A stretch of 13,900 bases of DNA from XYB2-FULL-45-11 sp964355525. Lineage in GTDB: Bacteria > Patescibacteriota > Patescibacteriia > UBA9934 > GWF2-40-263. This document shows positions 1 through 6,658 of the stretch, one piece after another. The position numbers and the translations under genes were made by a program. The notes below the pieces were generated by a model. The model did no database searches and was not told where the DNA came from. It saw only the letters and a program-made list of their open reading frames with translations. Location of the stretch: positions 1 through 13,900 of the forward strand of contig CAYHDY010000025.1 of NCBI GenBank assembly GCA_964355525.1, given 5' to 3'. Each line of letters begins with the position of its first letter. The stretch's first letter is position 1.

Positions 1-659
1 CAAACGAGGGCGTCCTCGTTGTCGAACCTTGTTTTTACGGGTACGGAACAACGCTTGGAAACGCCTTGCGTCGCGTCCTTCTCTCATCCCTTCCGGGTGC
101 GGCTGTTACAGCTGTAAAAATGAAAGGTGTTACACACGAGTTTCAGGCGATTGAAAACCTGAAAGAGGACGCGCTTGAGGTTATTTTGAACCTTAAGTCG
201 CTCAGACTAAAAGTTTTTTCAGACGAACCTGTTGTCTTGAAGCTTTCAGTCACAGGTCTAAAAACCATTACAGCAGCAGACATTGCACCAAATGCAGACG
301 TTGAGATTGTGAATCCTGAACTCGTCATTGCTAATTTGACGGAACCAAAAGCAACGTTTGAAATGGAGATCACCGTACGTAAAGGACGTGGTTATGCCTC
401 TACAGAAGAACGTGTCGGTGAAACATATGATCTTGGAACCATCGCGATCGACGCGCTGTTTTCCCCGGTTCGTAACGTTGGTTACCATGTCGTTAACACA
501 CGTGTTGGTGACATCACAAACTACGATAAGCTCATCATGAACATCGAGACAGACGGAACAATCACCCCAGAAGAAGCTGTTGAACACTCTGCAAAGGTTT
601 TAATCGATTACTTTTCCATCCTTTTGAAGCCAACTTCAAATGATGGATCCATGGAATAA
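1..659 (+). CDS. rpoA: RNA polymerase alpha subunit, 5' end cut by window, no C-terminal domain
   Basis: The alpha subunit dimerises to nucleate assembly of beta and beta' in RNA polymerase. The frame is open from base 3, so about 219 codons are visible and the true start lies upstream of the window. The diagnostic assembly motif GYGTTLGNALRRVLLSSLPG is encoded near the start, followed by the typical NTD segments ITAADI, RKGRGY and ETDGTITPEEA. By comparison with E. coli alpha (329 residues) the visible part corresponds to roughly residues 22-240, which is the end of the N-terminal domain. The stop then comes after a short SNDGSME tail. rplQ begins 11 bases later, so there is no room for the usual linker and helix-hairpin-helix CTD. 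No frameshift is needed to explain this. The family assignment is very secure; whether loss of the CTD is typical of the lineage is not visible here. Confidence 0.96.
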   Translation, partial: NEGVLVVEPCFYGYGTTLGNALRRVLLSSLPGAAVTAVKMKGVTHEFQAIENLKEDALEVILNLKSLRLKVFSDEPVVLKLSVTGLKTITAADIAPNADVEIVNPELVIANLTEPKATFEMEITVRKGRGYASTEERVGETYDLGTIAIDALFSPVRNVGYHVVNTRVGDITNYDKLIMNIETDGTITPEEAVEHSAKVLIDYFSILLKPTSNDGSME

Positions 660-670
660 TTTTCAGATGT

Positions 671-1021
671 ATGCGCCACAGAAACGTTGTCAAAACACTT
701 GGAAGAAAAACCGCTTCACGACATGCAATGCTTAGAAGCCTTGCGTCGAGTATTATTTTACACGAGAAAGTGAAGACAACGGTTACAAAAGCAAAAGTTG
801 TTCGATCTCTTGTGGAGCGTTCCATTACGGATGGCAAAGTTTCTACACTTTCTGCACGTCGAAAATTGTTAAAACGTTTTGCTTCGGAATTTCCTGTCAA
901 TAAAATTTTGGATGTCCTCGGTCCACGTTACCTTGATCGCAAGGGTGGATATACGCGCATTGTAAAAATTGGTGTGCGAAAAGGGGATGGTGCAGAAATC
1001 GTCCAAATTGAACTTGTTTAA
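671..1021 (+). CDS. rplQ: 50S ribosomal protein L17 (bL17)
   Basis: L17 is a structural protein of the large ribosomal subunit. The 116-residue product begins MRHRNVVKTLGRKTASRHAM, the classic L17 N-terminus with its RNA-binding basic stretch. It contains the HEKVKTTVTKAKVVRSLVE segment and ends with the family signature PRYLDRKGGYTRIVKIGVRKGD followed by a terminal IELV. Length matches the family (about 115-130). The ATG at 671 is fixed by this N-terminus. It follows rpoA by 11 bases, the usual order in bacterial ribosomal operons, and is followed by rplM after one base (junction TAATATG). No Shine-Dalgarno motif precedes it. Confidence 0.97.
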   Translation: MRHRNVVKTLGRKTASRHAMLRSLASSIILHEKVKTTVTKAKVVRSLVERSITDGKVSTLSARRKLLKRFASEFPVNKILDVLGPRYLDRKGGYTRIVKIGVRKGDGAEIVQIELV

Positions 1022-1022
1022 T

Positions 1023-1382
1023 ATGAAAGCAATCTCACGAGCTACTCAAACCATTGATGCATCCGGAAAAAGCATGGGACGCCTCGCAACCGAGGTTGTC
1101 GGCTTTTTGATGGGAAAGGGTAAGCCTTCCTTTGTACCGAATGTAGACGGTGGGGATCATGTTCATGTTATCAATGCATCTAAGATGAAGCTGACTGGTA
1201 AAAAGATGGAACAAAAATCTTATTACCGCCACACGGCTTATGCATCTGGTTTGCGCGTGACACCAATGTCTCGCGTCTGGGCAAAGGATCCGGGTGAGGT
1301 GCTTCGCAGAGCTGTTTCTCGTATGCTTCCTAAAAACTCACACCGCAAGGAACGATTAATCCGTTTCGACGTGAAGAACTAA
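1023..1382 (+). CDS. rplM: 50S ribosomal protein L13 (uL13)
   Basis: L13 is an early-assembly protein of the large subunit. The product is 119 residues if translation starts at the ATG at 1023, one base after the rplQ stop. A longer in-frame reading starting at 969 would lie inside rplQ and adds unrelated residues, so it was rejected. Family features are DASGKSMGRLATEV near the N-terminus, VDGGDHVHVINA, the KxxxKSYYRHT segment and the RAVSRMLPKN motif. The C-terminus ends about 20 residues earlier than in E. coli L13 (142 residues), stopping soon after the MLPK motif. The same TAATATG stop-start arrangement links it to rpsI. Confidence 0.96.
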   Translation: MKAISRATQTIDASGKSMGRLATEVVGFLMGKGKPSFVPNVDGGDHVHVINASKMKLTGKKMEQKSYYRHTAYASGLRVTPMSRVWAKDPGEVLRRAVSRMLPKNSHRKERLIRFDVKN

Positions 1383-1383
1383 T

Positions 1384-1788
1384 ATGACAGAAATCGAAAC
1401 AAAATATATCGCTGCGGTTGGACGTCGAAAGTCTGCTGTTGCTCAAGTCCGTTTGCATCATGGCGGTGCAGGAACGATCGAGATCAACAAACGTGCTTTT
1501 GAAAATTATCTTCCGACAGAAATTTTGCGTCAAGCCGTGAAAGCTCCTCTTGTTCTTACAGGAACAGAGAACATGTTTGACATCATGGTTCTTGTCAAAG
1601 GTGGTGGTGCTTCCGGACAAGCGGATAGTATCCGACTCGGAATTGCCCGCGCTCTCGTAGATTTCAATCCAGAATATAGAGCCGTTTTGAAAAAACAAGG
1701 TTTCCTTACACGCGATGCACGCATCCGTGAGCGAAAAAAATTCGGAAAAAAATCCGCACGACGTTCACCCCAATGGTCAAAACGTTAA
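1384..1788 (+). CDS. rpsI: 30S ribosomal protein S9 (uS9)
   Basis: S9 is a small-subunit protein whose C-terminal tail reaches toward the P-site tRNA. The 134-residue product carries the N-terminal YIAAVGRRKSAVAQVRL motif, the VKGGGASGQADSIRLGIARAL core, and the conserved basic tail KFGKKSARRSPQWSKR with its terminal Lys-Arg. The C-terminus is therefore intact. It is the last gene of the ribosomal operon: the terminator stem begins five bases after its stop. rplM and rpsI form the usual conserved pair. Confidence 0.97.
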   Translation: MTEIETKYIAAVGRRKSAVAQVRLHHGGAGTIEINKRAFENYLPTEILRQAVKAPLVLTGTENMFDIMVLVKGGGASGQADSIRLGIARALVDFNPEYRAVLKKQGFLTRDARIRERKKFGKKSARRSPQWSKR

Positions 1789-1792
1789 TGGA

Positions 1793-1827
1793 AAAAATAC
1801 CTTCGATCTTATATCGAAGGTATTTTT
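1793..1827 (+). terminator. Rho-independent terminator of the ribosomal operon
   Basis: A perfect 15-bp inverted repeat (AAAAATACCTTCGAT at 1793-1807 with its exact complement at 1813-1827) encloses a 5-base loop, CTTAT. The right arm ends in TTTTT and runs on into GTTTT. It starts five bases after the rpsI stop and ends the rpoA-rplQ-rplM-rpsI transcript. The A-run on the left arm would also give a U-tract on the opposite strand, so it could work in both directions. Confidence 0.93.
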
Positions 1828-1829
1828 GT

Positions 1830-1858
1830 TTTACAGAGCAGGTAATTTTTGCTATTCT
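1830..1858 (+). promoter_or_regulatory. Sigma70-type promoter of the polysaccharide operon
   Basis: The -35 box TTTACA (1830-1835) matches TTGACA at five of six positions. A 17-base spacer leads to a -10 box TATTCT (1853-1858, four of six). TG at 1850-1851 gives an extended -10 (TGC before the box). A start about 7 bases downstream falls near 1865-1866, leaving only 2-3 bases before the flippase ATG at 1868. The -35 box begins three bases after the terminator hairpin, inside its T-tract. This is a prediction from sequence only. Confidence 0.72.
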
Positions 1859-1867
1859 GTTACGTAC

Positions 1868-3316
1868 ATGTCTCAGCATCTTGCGAAAAATACCGCTTTC
1901 ATGACGATCGCGTCTGTTGGACAAAAGATTATTGCTTTTGTCTATTTTTTGTTTTTGGCACGCATCATGATGCCAGAAAGAACAGGGGTCTTTTTTCTCG
2001 TCACATCCATTATCACCATGTTTTCCGTCTTGTCGGATTTGGGTCTCACATCTGTTGTTATTCGTGAAATTGCAAAACATCCGGATGAACGAGAACAGAC
2101 GGTTCGACGTGCGGTCGGTCTCAAACTGCTTTTATCGATGATTGCAGTTGTTGTCGTCTTTATCGCGAGTCTGTTGTTTCATTACGACGCACAAATAACA
2201 GAATTCATTTGGATCACAATGATCGTCATGGTAACGGACGCGTTCGCTTTACTGTGTTATGGTGTTCTACGAGGCTCGCAGCAGCTTCGCTATGAGGCCG
2301 TCGGAATATTCATTGGACAGTGTGTGACGGCAATTGTCGGAGGAATGTCATTCATCTTTCATCCGGACGTTCGTTTTCTTATTCTCGCGCTCATTCTCGG
2401 AAGTGTAACAAATTTGATTGTCGCTTCCACTCAAATGGTTCGTTTGTACGGATGGAAAATTTTTCTTCCGGAATGGAATCGTCGCGTGATGGGAACTCTT
2501 CTTAGGATCATGATTCCTTTTGCTTTTGCAGGAATATTCACAAAAATTTACAGTTCAATCGATGTCGTCCTTATTTCGAAAATGGTAAGTACGACAGCTG
2601 TCGGAATTTATTCGGTCGCTTTTAAATTTACCTACGCATTTCAATTTCTTCCGCTCGCATTTTCCGCAGCGCTTTATCCGAGTTTGAGTTCGACGATTGA
2701 GCACGACAAAATCGCAACAGCAAAGACGTTTTCTCGCGGTGTCTGGTATATTCTCCTCATTGTGACACCAATCGTTTTTGGAATGTGGCTTGTTGCTCCC
2801 GAGATGGTTCGTTTAACAGGACAGGGATATATAGAGTCGGTGGGTATTCTTCGTGTGCTTATCTTTGTTTTGTTTCCTTCGTTTTTGGAAATTCCATTTG
2901 GTGCATTGTTGAATGCTTCTGATCGTCAATCAGCGCGCATGAAAATTTTGGGAATGGCGATGATTGTAAATGTCGCTCTCGATATTTTTCTCATCCCACG
3001 TTTCGGATTGATGGGTGCTGTTGTTGGATCTCTTGTCAGTTATTCTCTTATGATTGCAAGTGAACTGATGGTTGTCGTTAATTTTTTGCCGAACTTCATC
3101 AATCAATTGTTTATCAAAAATGTCTGTGGAACGATTGCAAGCGGGTTTGTGATGTTCGGCTTTGGATTATTATTGAAACCGCGGATGCACTGGCTGCTTG
3201 TCATTCCGTGTGTGGCTGCCATTTATCTCTGTTCGCTTTTGTTAACGCGTTCGATCACGAAACAAGACATTATTGGACTCGGTTCTCTCTTTCGAAAATC
3301 ATCTCCTCTTGTATGA
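1868..3316 (+). CDS. Wzx-type polysaccharide flippase (MATE/MOP superfamily membrane protein)
   Basis: This is likely a flippase that moves a lipid-linked glycan across the cytoplasmic membrane. The 482-residue product is hydrophobic throughout and consistent with 12-14 membrane helices. Its N-terminus, SQHLAKNTAFMTIASVGQK followed by VYFLFLARIMMPERTGVFFL, and the SVVIREIAKH segment are typical of polysaccharide biosynthesis export proteins. The frame stays open upstream into rpsI, but the ATG at 1868 was chosen because it lies just after the promoter and the terminator and begins the conserved N-terminus. Its stop overlaps the next gene (ATGA at 3313-3316). Neighbouring glycosyltransferases and a ligase-like protein support a glycan rather than a drug or lipid II substrate. 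A MurJ-like role cannot be excluded from sequence alone but fits the context less well. Confidence 0.85.
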   Translation: MSQHLAKNTAFMTIASVGQKIIAFVYFLFLARIMMPERTGVFFLVTSIITMFSVLSDLGLTSVVIREIAKHPDEREQTVRRAVGLKLLLSMIAVVVVFIASLLFHYDAQITEFIWITMIVMVTDAFALLCYGVLRGSQQLRYEAVGIFIGQCVTAIVGGMSFIFHPDVRFLILALILGSVTNLIVASTQMVRLYGWKIFLPEWNRRVMGTLLRIMIPFAFAGIFTKIYSSIDVVLISKMVSTTAVGIYSVAFKFTYAFQFLPLAFSAALYPSLSSTIEHDKIATAKTFSRGVWYILLIVTPIVFGMWLVAPEMVRLTGQGYIESVGILRVLIFVLFPSFLEIPFGALLNASDRQSARMKILGMAMIVNVALDIFLIPRFGLMGAVVGSLVSYSLMIASELMVVVNFLPNFINQLFIKNVCGTIASGFVMFGFGLLLKPRMHWLLVIPCVAAIYLCSLLLTRSITKQDIIGLGSLFRKSSPLV

Positions 3317-4413
3317 GTGAACGTGATCTTCTTCTTGTTACGCCAGATTTTCCGCCAAATCGAGGCGGTGTTGCTCGTTATCTTTCCGCCTTTGCCGCGC
3401 ATTTTTCGAATCGTATTATGGTGGTTGCGCCGATCGTTACATTGCAGGAAGAGACGGGGGCAGTATCGTATCCTGTGATTCGACAGTCACTTTTATTTCG
3501 TTTTTTTTGGCCGCGCTGGTTGAAGACAACATTCGATTTGATTCGCCGCCGATCCTCCTATCGCTATGTGATTACGAGTCATGTGTTGCCGTTTGGCGTC
3601 GCGGCGCGTGTTGCCCAATGGATCACAAACAAACCGTATGTCGTGATCGTACACGGAATGGATCTTCGTTTGGCTTTGACGTCCTCGCAAAAAAAACGAT
3701 TATGTGAACGCACGTTACAGAACGCCTATCTTGTCGTTGCAAATTCAAACGCCCTTGCACAGGAATTACAACAACGCTTTCATTTGAAAAATATTCTTGT
3801 CGTTTATCCGTCTATTGATCCATCGCAAGCGATTTCGAGTAAGCCCGAATCAACTTCACTTGTATTCCGATTACTCACCGTGAGTCGACTTGTTGAACGC
3901 AAAGGGCATGATCGCGTGCTTACAGCTCTCGCCATGCTAAAATTAAACGGAACACTGACGTCATTTCAATACGATATTATCGGATCCGGTCCGATGCAGT
4001 CGGCTCTTGAACAGTTAGTCATGGAACTTGACCTTGGAAGTCATGTTCATTTTCTTGGAGATGTCGATGATACAGCACTTCGCAATGCTTATCTCAATAC
4101 AGATGTTTTTATCATGCCTGTAAAAGATGATCCGATTGATAAAGAAGGTTTTGGAATGGTGTTTCTTGAAGCCGCTCTTTTCGAAGTTCCCTCGATTTCG
4201 ACGAACATGAGCGGAGTGAATGAGGCGATTATTGATGGACAAACGGGTTTGCTTGTTCTCGATAATGACCTTGAGGCAATCGCGCAATCTATCGCATTGC
4301 TTGCAAAGGATCCTGTGTATCGTCGTACACTTGGTCTCAACGCAAAAGAGCGCACCTTGCGAGAATTTACATCAGACGTTCAATTCGGAAAACTTGATCC
4401 TTATCTTTTATGA
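3313..4413 (+). CDS. Glycosyltransferase family 4 (GT-B fold)
   Basis: This enzyme likely transfers a sugar from a nucleotide donor to a membrane-linked glycan on the cytoplasmic face. The 366-residue product begins MSERDLLLVTPDFPPNRGGV, with the acceptor-domain glycine-rich motif at about residues 13-20. The C-terminal GT1-type domain starts with LLTVSRLVERKGHDRVL near residue 186 and carries the family EX7E motif EGFGMVFLE at residues 278-286, which contacts the donor nucleotide sugar. Length is usual for the family and no membrane segment is evident. The start at 3313 is favoured over an in-frame upstream reading because it gives the standard N-terminus and an ATGA overlap with the flippase stop. 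It overlaps the GT2 gene in the same way. The exact sugar and linkage cannot be read from the sequence. Confidence 0.9.
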   Translation: MSERDLLLVTPDFPPNRGGVARYLSAFAAHFSNRIMVVAPIVTLQEETGAVSYPVIRQSLLFRFFWPRWLKTTFDLIRRRSSYRYVITSHVLPFGVAARVAQWITNKPYVVIVHGMDLRLALTSSQKKRLCERTLQNAYLVVANSNALAQELQQRFHLKNILVVYPSIDPSQAISSKPESTSLVFRLLTVSRLVERKGHDRVLTALAMLKLNGTLTSFQYDIIGSGPMQSALEQLVMELDLGSHVHFLGDVDDTALRNAYLNTDVFIMPVKDDPIDKEGFGMVFLEAALFEVPSISTNMSGVNEAIIDGQTGLLVLDNDLEAIAQSIALLAKDPVYRRTLGLNAKERTLREFTSDVQFGKLDPYLL

Positions 4414-5123
4414 CGGAAACGATCTCTATTATTATTCCGACATATCAACATGCAGGCACGATTGTCGCGTGTTTGGATTCTGTTTTATCGCAAACACGCA
4501 AGGCAGATGAAATCATTGTGGTTGATGATGGATCTACGGATGAGACACAAAGGGTTCTTACGCCGTATGCGAATCGTATTCAAATCATTACACAATCAAA
4601 TCAGGGCGCTCCCATCGCACGCAACAATGGTTTTCACGCCTCCTGCGGTTCTCTTGTTCTTTTTTGCGATGCGGATGTGCTTATGCAGCCAAACATGCTG
4701 TCAGATCTCGAACGGACGCTCGGAGAGCATCCTGAAGCAGTGTATGCCTATTCACGTTTCAAATGGGGATGGAAACTCTTTTCGTCATTTCCATTTGAGG
4801 ACGGATCACGATTGAAAAAAATGAATTTTATTCATACATCTGCTCTCATTCGACGCGAAGCGTTTCCGGAGTTTGATCCGACCCTTCGAAGATTTCAGGA
4901 TTGGGATCTGTGGCTCACGATGCTTGAGCGTGGTCATCGCGGTGTTTTTGTTCCTCATGTTTTATTTCAGGTTCTTGAGGAAGATCGTCCTGAACGGATG
5001 AGTACGTGGCTTCCGTCGATCGTCATTCGTTTTCCGTGGAATCGTTTTGGATGGAAGCCAAAACGTGTACAAAAATATGAAGAGGCAAAACAGATCATTT
5101 TGAAAAAACACGGATTGATATGA
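4410..5123 (+). CDS. Glycosyltransferase family 2 (GT-A fold)
   Basis: This is a predicted inverting glycosyltransferase for glycan assembly at the cytoplasmic membrane. The 237-residue product opens with ISIIIPTYQHAGTIVACLDS and IIVVDDGSTD (Asp39-Asp40), the nucleotide-binding part of the GT-A fold. The metal-binding DXD motif is CDADV (Asp87, Asp89). A later RRFQDWDLWL segment (Asp164 nearby) sits where the catalytic base of this family lies. It is one soluble domain without membrane helices. Both ends overlap neighbours through ATGA (4410-4413 and 5120-5123), suggesting translational coupling within the operon. Donor and acceptor are unknown. Confidence 0.92.
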   Translation: MTETISIIIPTYQHAGTIVACLDSVLSQTRKADEIIVVDDGSTDETQRVLTPYANRIQIITQSNQGAPIARNNGFHASCGSLVLFCDADVLMQPNMLSDLERTLGEHPEAVYAYSRFKWGWKLFSSFPFEDGSRLKKMNFIHTSALIRREAFPEFDPTLRRFQDWDLWLTMLERGHRGVFVPHVLFQVLEEDRPERMSTWLPSIVIRFPWNRFGWKPKRVQKYEEAKQIILKKHGLI

Positions 5124-6658
5124 CACAAGAATTTCTCGGAAAACCGTTTCGATATGCACTCCTTGGTTTCATCGGGCTGTTTGTGTTATCAATGATCGGA
5201 TACTTCACACACACAAGTTTGTTTATTCTCGTTGTGTTTGGACTCGTAACATCGATCATTACGTTCCGAAAAGTCGAATGGGGACTTACGGTTGCGTTTC
5301 TCGAATTGCTTTCGAACGCACATGGATATATTTTGTATGACTCGATCGGAACCGTTCGTATTTCTGCTCGCATGATTGTTTTTCTTGCTGTCTTTCTTGG
5401 ATGGGGAATAGCACTTGTTGCGCGACGTGAATCAGTGTATGTGAACAAATCACGATTCATCCCGTTTCTCTTCCTTGTTGCAGCAATCGTCATTGGTGGA
5501 ATCGTCGGACTGACACACCGATCTGCTTTGGCAGTTTTTCAGGATGGAAACGCGTATTTGTATTTTTTGTATTTGATTCCGATTCTCAGTGTTTCTTGGG
5601 ATAGTCTTAAACAGCGTGTTGCTTTACAAATACTTGCAGCCTCAATGGTATTCACTACAGCTGTATCTCTCATTATTTTGTACGCGTTCACACATCTCTC
5701 ACAGACATTTTTGCGTGTCATGTATGTGTATTTACGTGATATTCGTTTCGCGGAGATGACGAATATCGGCATGGGAATGTATCGTATATTTGAGCAGACA
5801 CAAGTGTTTGCTGTGGTCTTTGGATTCATTTTGCTCGAGCGTGTGTTTCGAAATCAAGATCAAAAAAAACGTTGGGTCACCATCGCCCTTTTGTCGTGCG
5901 TCTTTGTCTCGATTCTCGTCGGTATGTCGCGCAGTTTTTTGTTTGGATTCATTGTTGCTGTGCTGATTCTTGCTGTATGGCTCATGGTTGGACTCAGAAT
6001 ATCAATCCGAAACTGGCTCCTCGGCATCGGTTCGATTGTCGTTTCGATGGCGATTGCGTTCACTCTGATTTATTCGACGGTCGTCTTTCCGTTTCCTCAC
6101 ACACGAGCCGCTGGTGAATATCTCACGGGTGTTTTCGGTGAACGTGCAATTGGTACAGATGTCGCTGTTTCGAGTCGCTGGAATTTGCTTCGCCCAATGC
6201 TTGATCTCATCAAGAGTGATCCAATCCTCGGTAATGGGTTTGGACAAACAGTCACGTTTATCACCGATGATCCACGCATTCGTGCAATTCATCCTGATGG
6301 ATCATGGACAACGACGTCGATGGAGTGGGGGTGGCTTGAGATCTGGCTCAAAATGGGAATCCTCGCGCCGATCGGATTCGTTATTCTTTTCGCTTGTGTT
6401 GTTCTCGCATCGACCAAATTATTTAAAACAGAAAAGGCGTGGGTTGGCGTTTGGGTGATTGAGTTTATGACGTTCCTGTATTTCACACATTTTTTTTCCC
6501 CGTATCTTAATCATCCAATCGGGATCGGTTTGATTTTGTTTGCTGTCGTGTTTCTTTCGAATGTCGAATGGCCTGTTCTGTTTGTCTGGAAACGTTCCAA
6601 ACAAAAAATGCCGAGAGCAGGACTCGCGGCATCTATTGCAACCATTAAAGTGAAATAA
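5120..6658 (+). CDS. O-antigen ligase / Wzy polymerase-like membrane protein
   Basis: This 512-residue polytopic protein probably polymerises a flipped glycan or transfers it to an acceptor on the outer face of the membrane. About ten or more hydrophobic segments cover the chain. The Wzy_C-type signature VGMSRSFLFGFIVAVLIL lies near residue 267, followed by a large extracytoplasmic loop (about residues 330-400) containing SSRWNLLRPMLDLIKSDPIL, GNGFGQ and a histidine-containing HPDGSWTTTSMEWGWLEI. Loops with essential Arg and His residues are typical of WaaL/Wzy-family proteins; which activity applies cannot be decided here. It is the last gene of the operon. Its 3' end overlaps the convergent fmt by 14 bases, and codons 497-505 hold the predicted terminator of the opposite operon. 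Confidence 0.85.
   Translation: MTQEFLGKPFRYALLGFIGLFVLSMIGYFTHTSLFILVVFGLVTSIITFRKVEWGLTVAFLELLSNAHGYILYDSIGTVRISARMIVFLAVFLGWGIALVARRESVYVNKSRFIPFLFLVAAIVIGGIVGLTHRSALAVFQDGNAYLYFLYLIPILSVSWDSLKQRVALQILAASMVFTTAVSLIILYAFTHLSQTFLRVMYVYLRDIRFAEMTNIGMGMYRIFEQTQVFAVVFGFILLERVFRNQDQKKRWVTIALLSCVFVSILVGMSRSFLFGFIVAVLILAVWLMVGLRISIRNWLLGIGSIVVSMAIAFTLIYSTVVFPFPHTRAAGEYLTGVFGERAIGTDVAVSSRWNLLRPMLDLIKSDPILGNGFGQTVTFITDDPRIRAIHPDGSWTTTSMEWGWLEIWLKMGILAPIGFVILFACVVLASTKLFKTEKAWVGVWVIEFMTFLYFTHFFSPYLNHPIGIGLILFAVVFLSNVEWPVLFVWKRSKQKMPRAGLAASIATIKVK
6608..6632 (-). terminator. Terminator for the fmt operon, embedded in the ligase gene
   Basis: Read on the minus strand, ATGCCGCGAG pairs with CTCTCGGCAT around a 5-base loop (10-bp stem with one mismatch). 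A T-tract follows immediately, TTTTTTGTTT, covering plus positions 6598-6607 after the stem's last T. It begins about 13 bases past the fmt stop. The whole signal lies inside the last codons of the convergent plus-strand ligase gene. Confidence 0.72.

Noticed and set aside
562..900. Minus-strand open frame of 112 codons across rpoA and rplQ
   Set aside because: It spans two well-conserved ribosomal operon genes in antisense and has no supporting signal.
969..1022. In-frame N-terminal extension of rplM starting at 969
   Set aside because: It lies wholly inside rplQ, adds residues unlike L13, and the ATG at 1023 gives the standard N-terminus directly after the rplQ stop.
1715..1867. In-frame upstream extension of the flippase gene starting in rpsI
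   Set aside because: It would run through rpsI, the terminator hairpin and the promoter; the added residues do not look like a flippase N-terminus.
3208..3312. In-frame upstream extension of the GT4 gene
   Set aside because: It overlaps the conserved end of the flippase in another frame; the ATG at 3313 gives both the usual GT4 start and the ATGA overlap.
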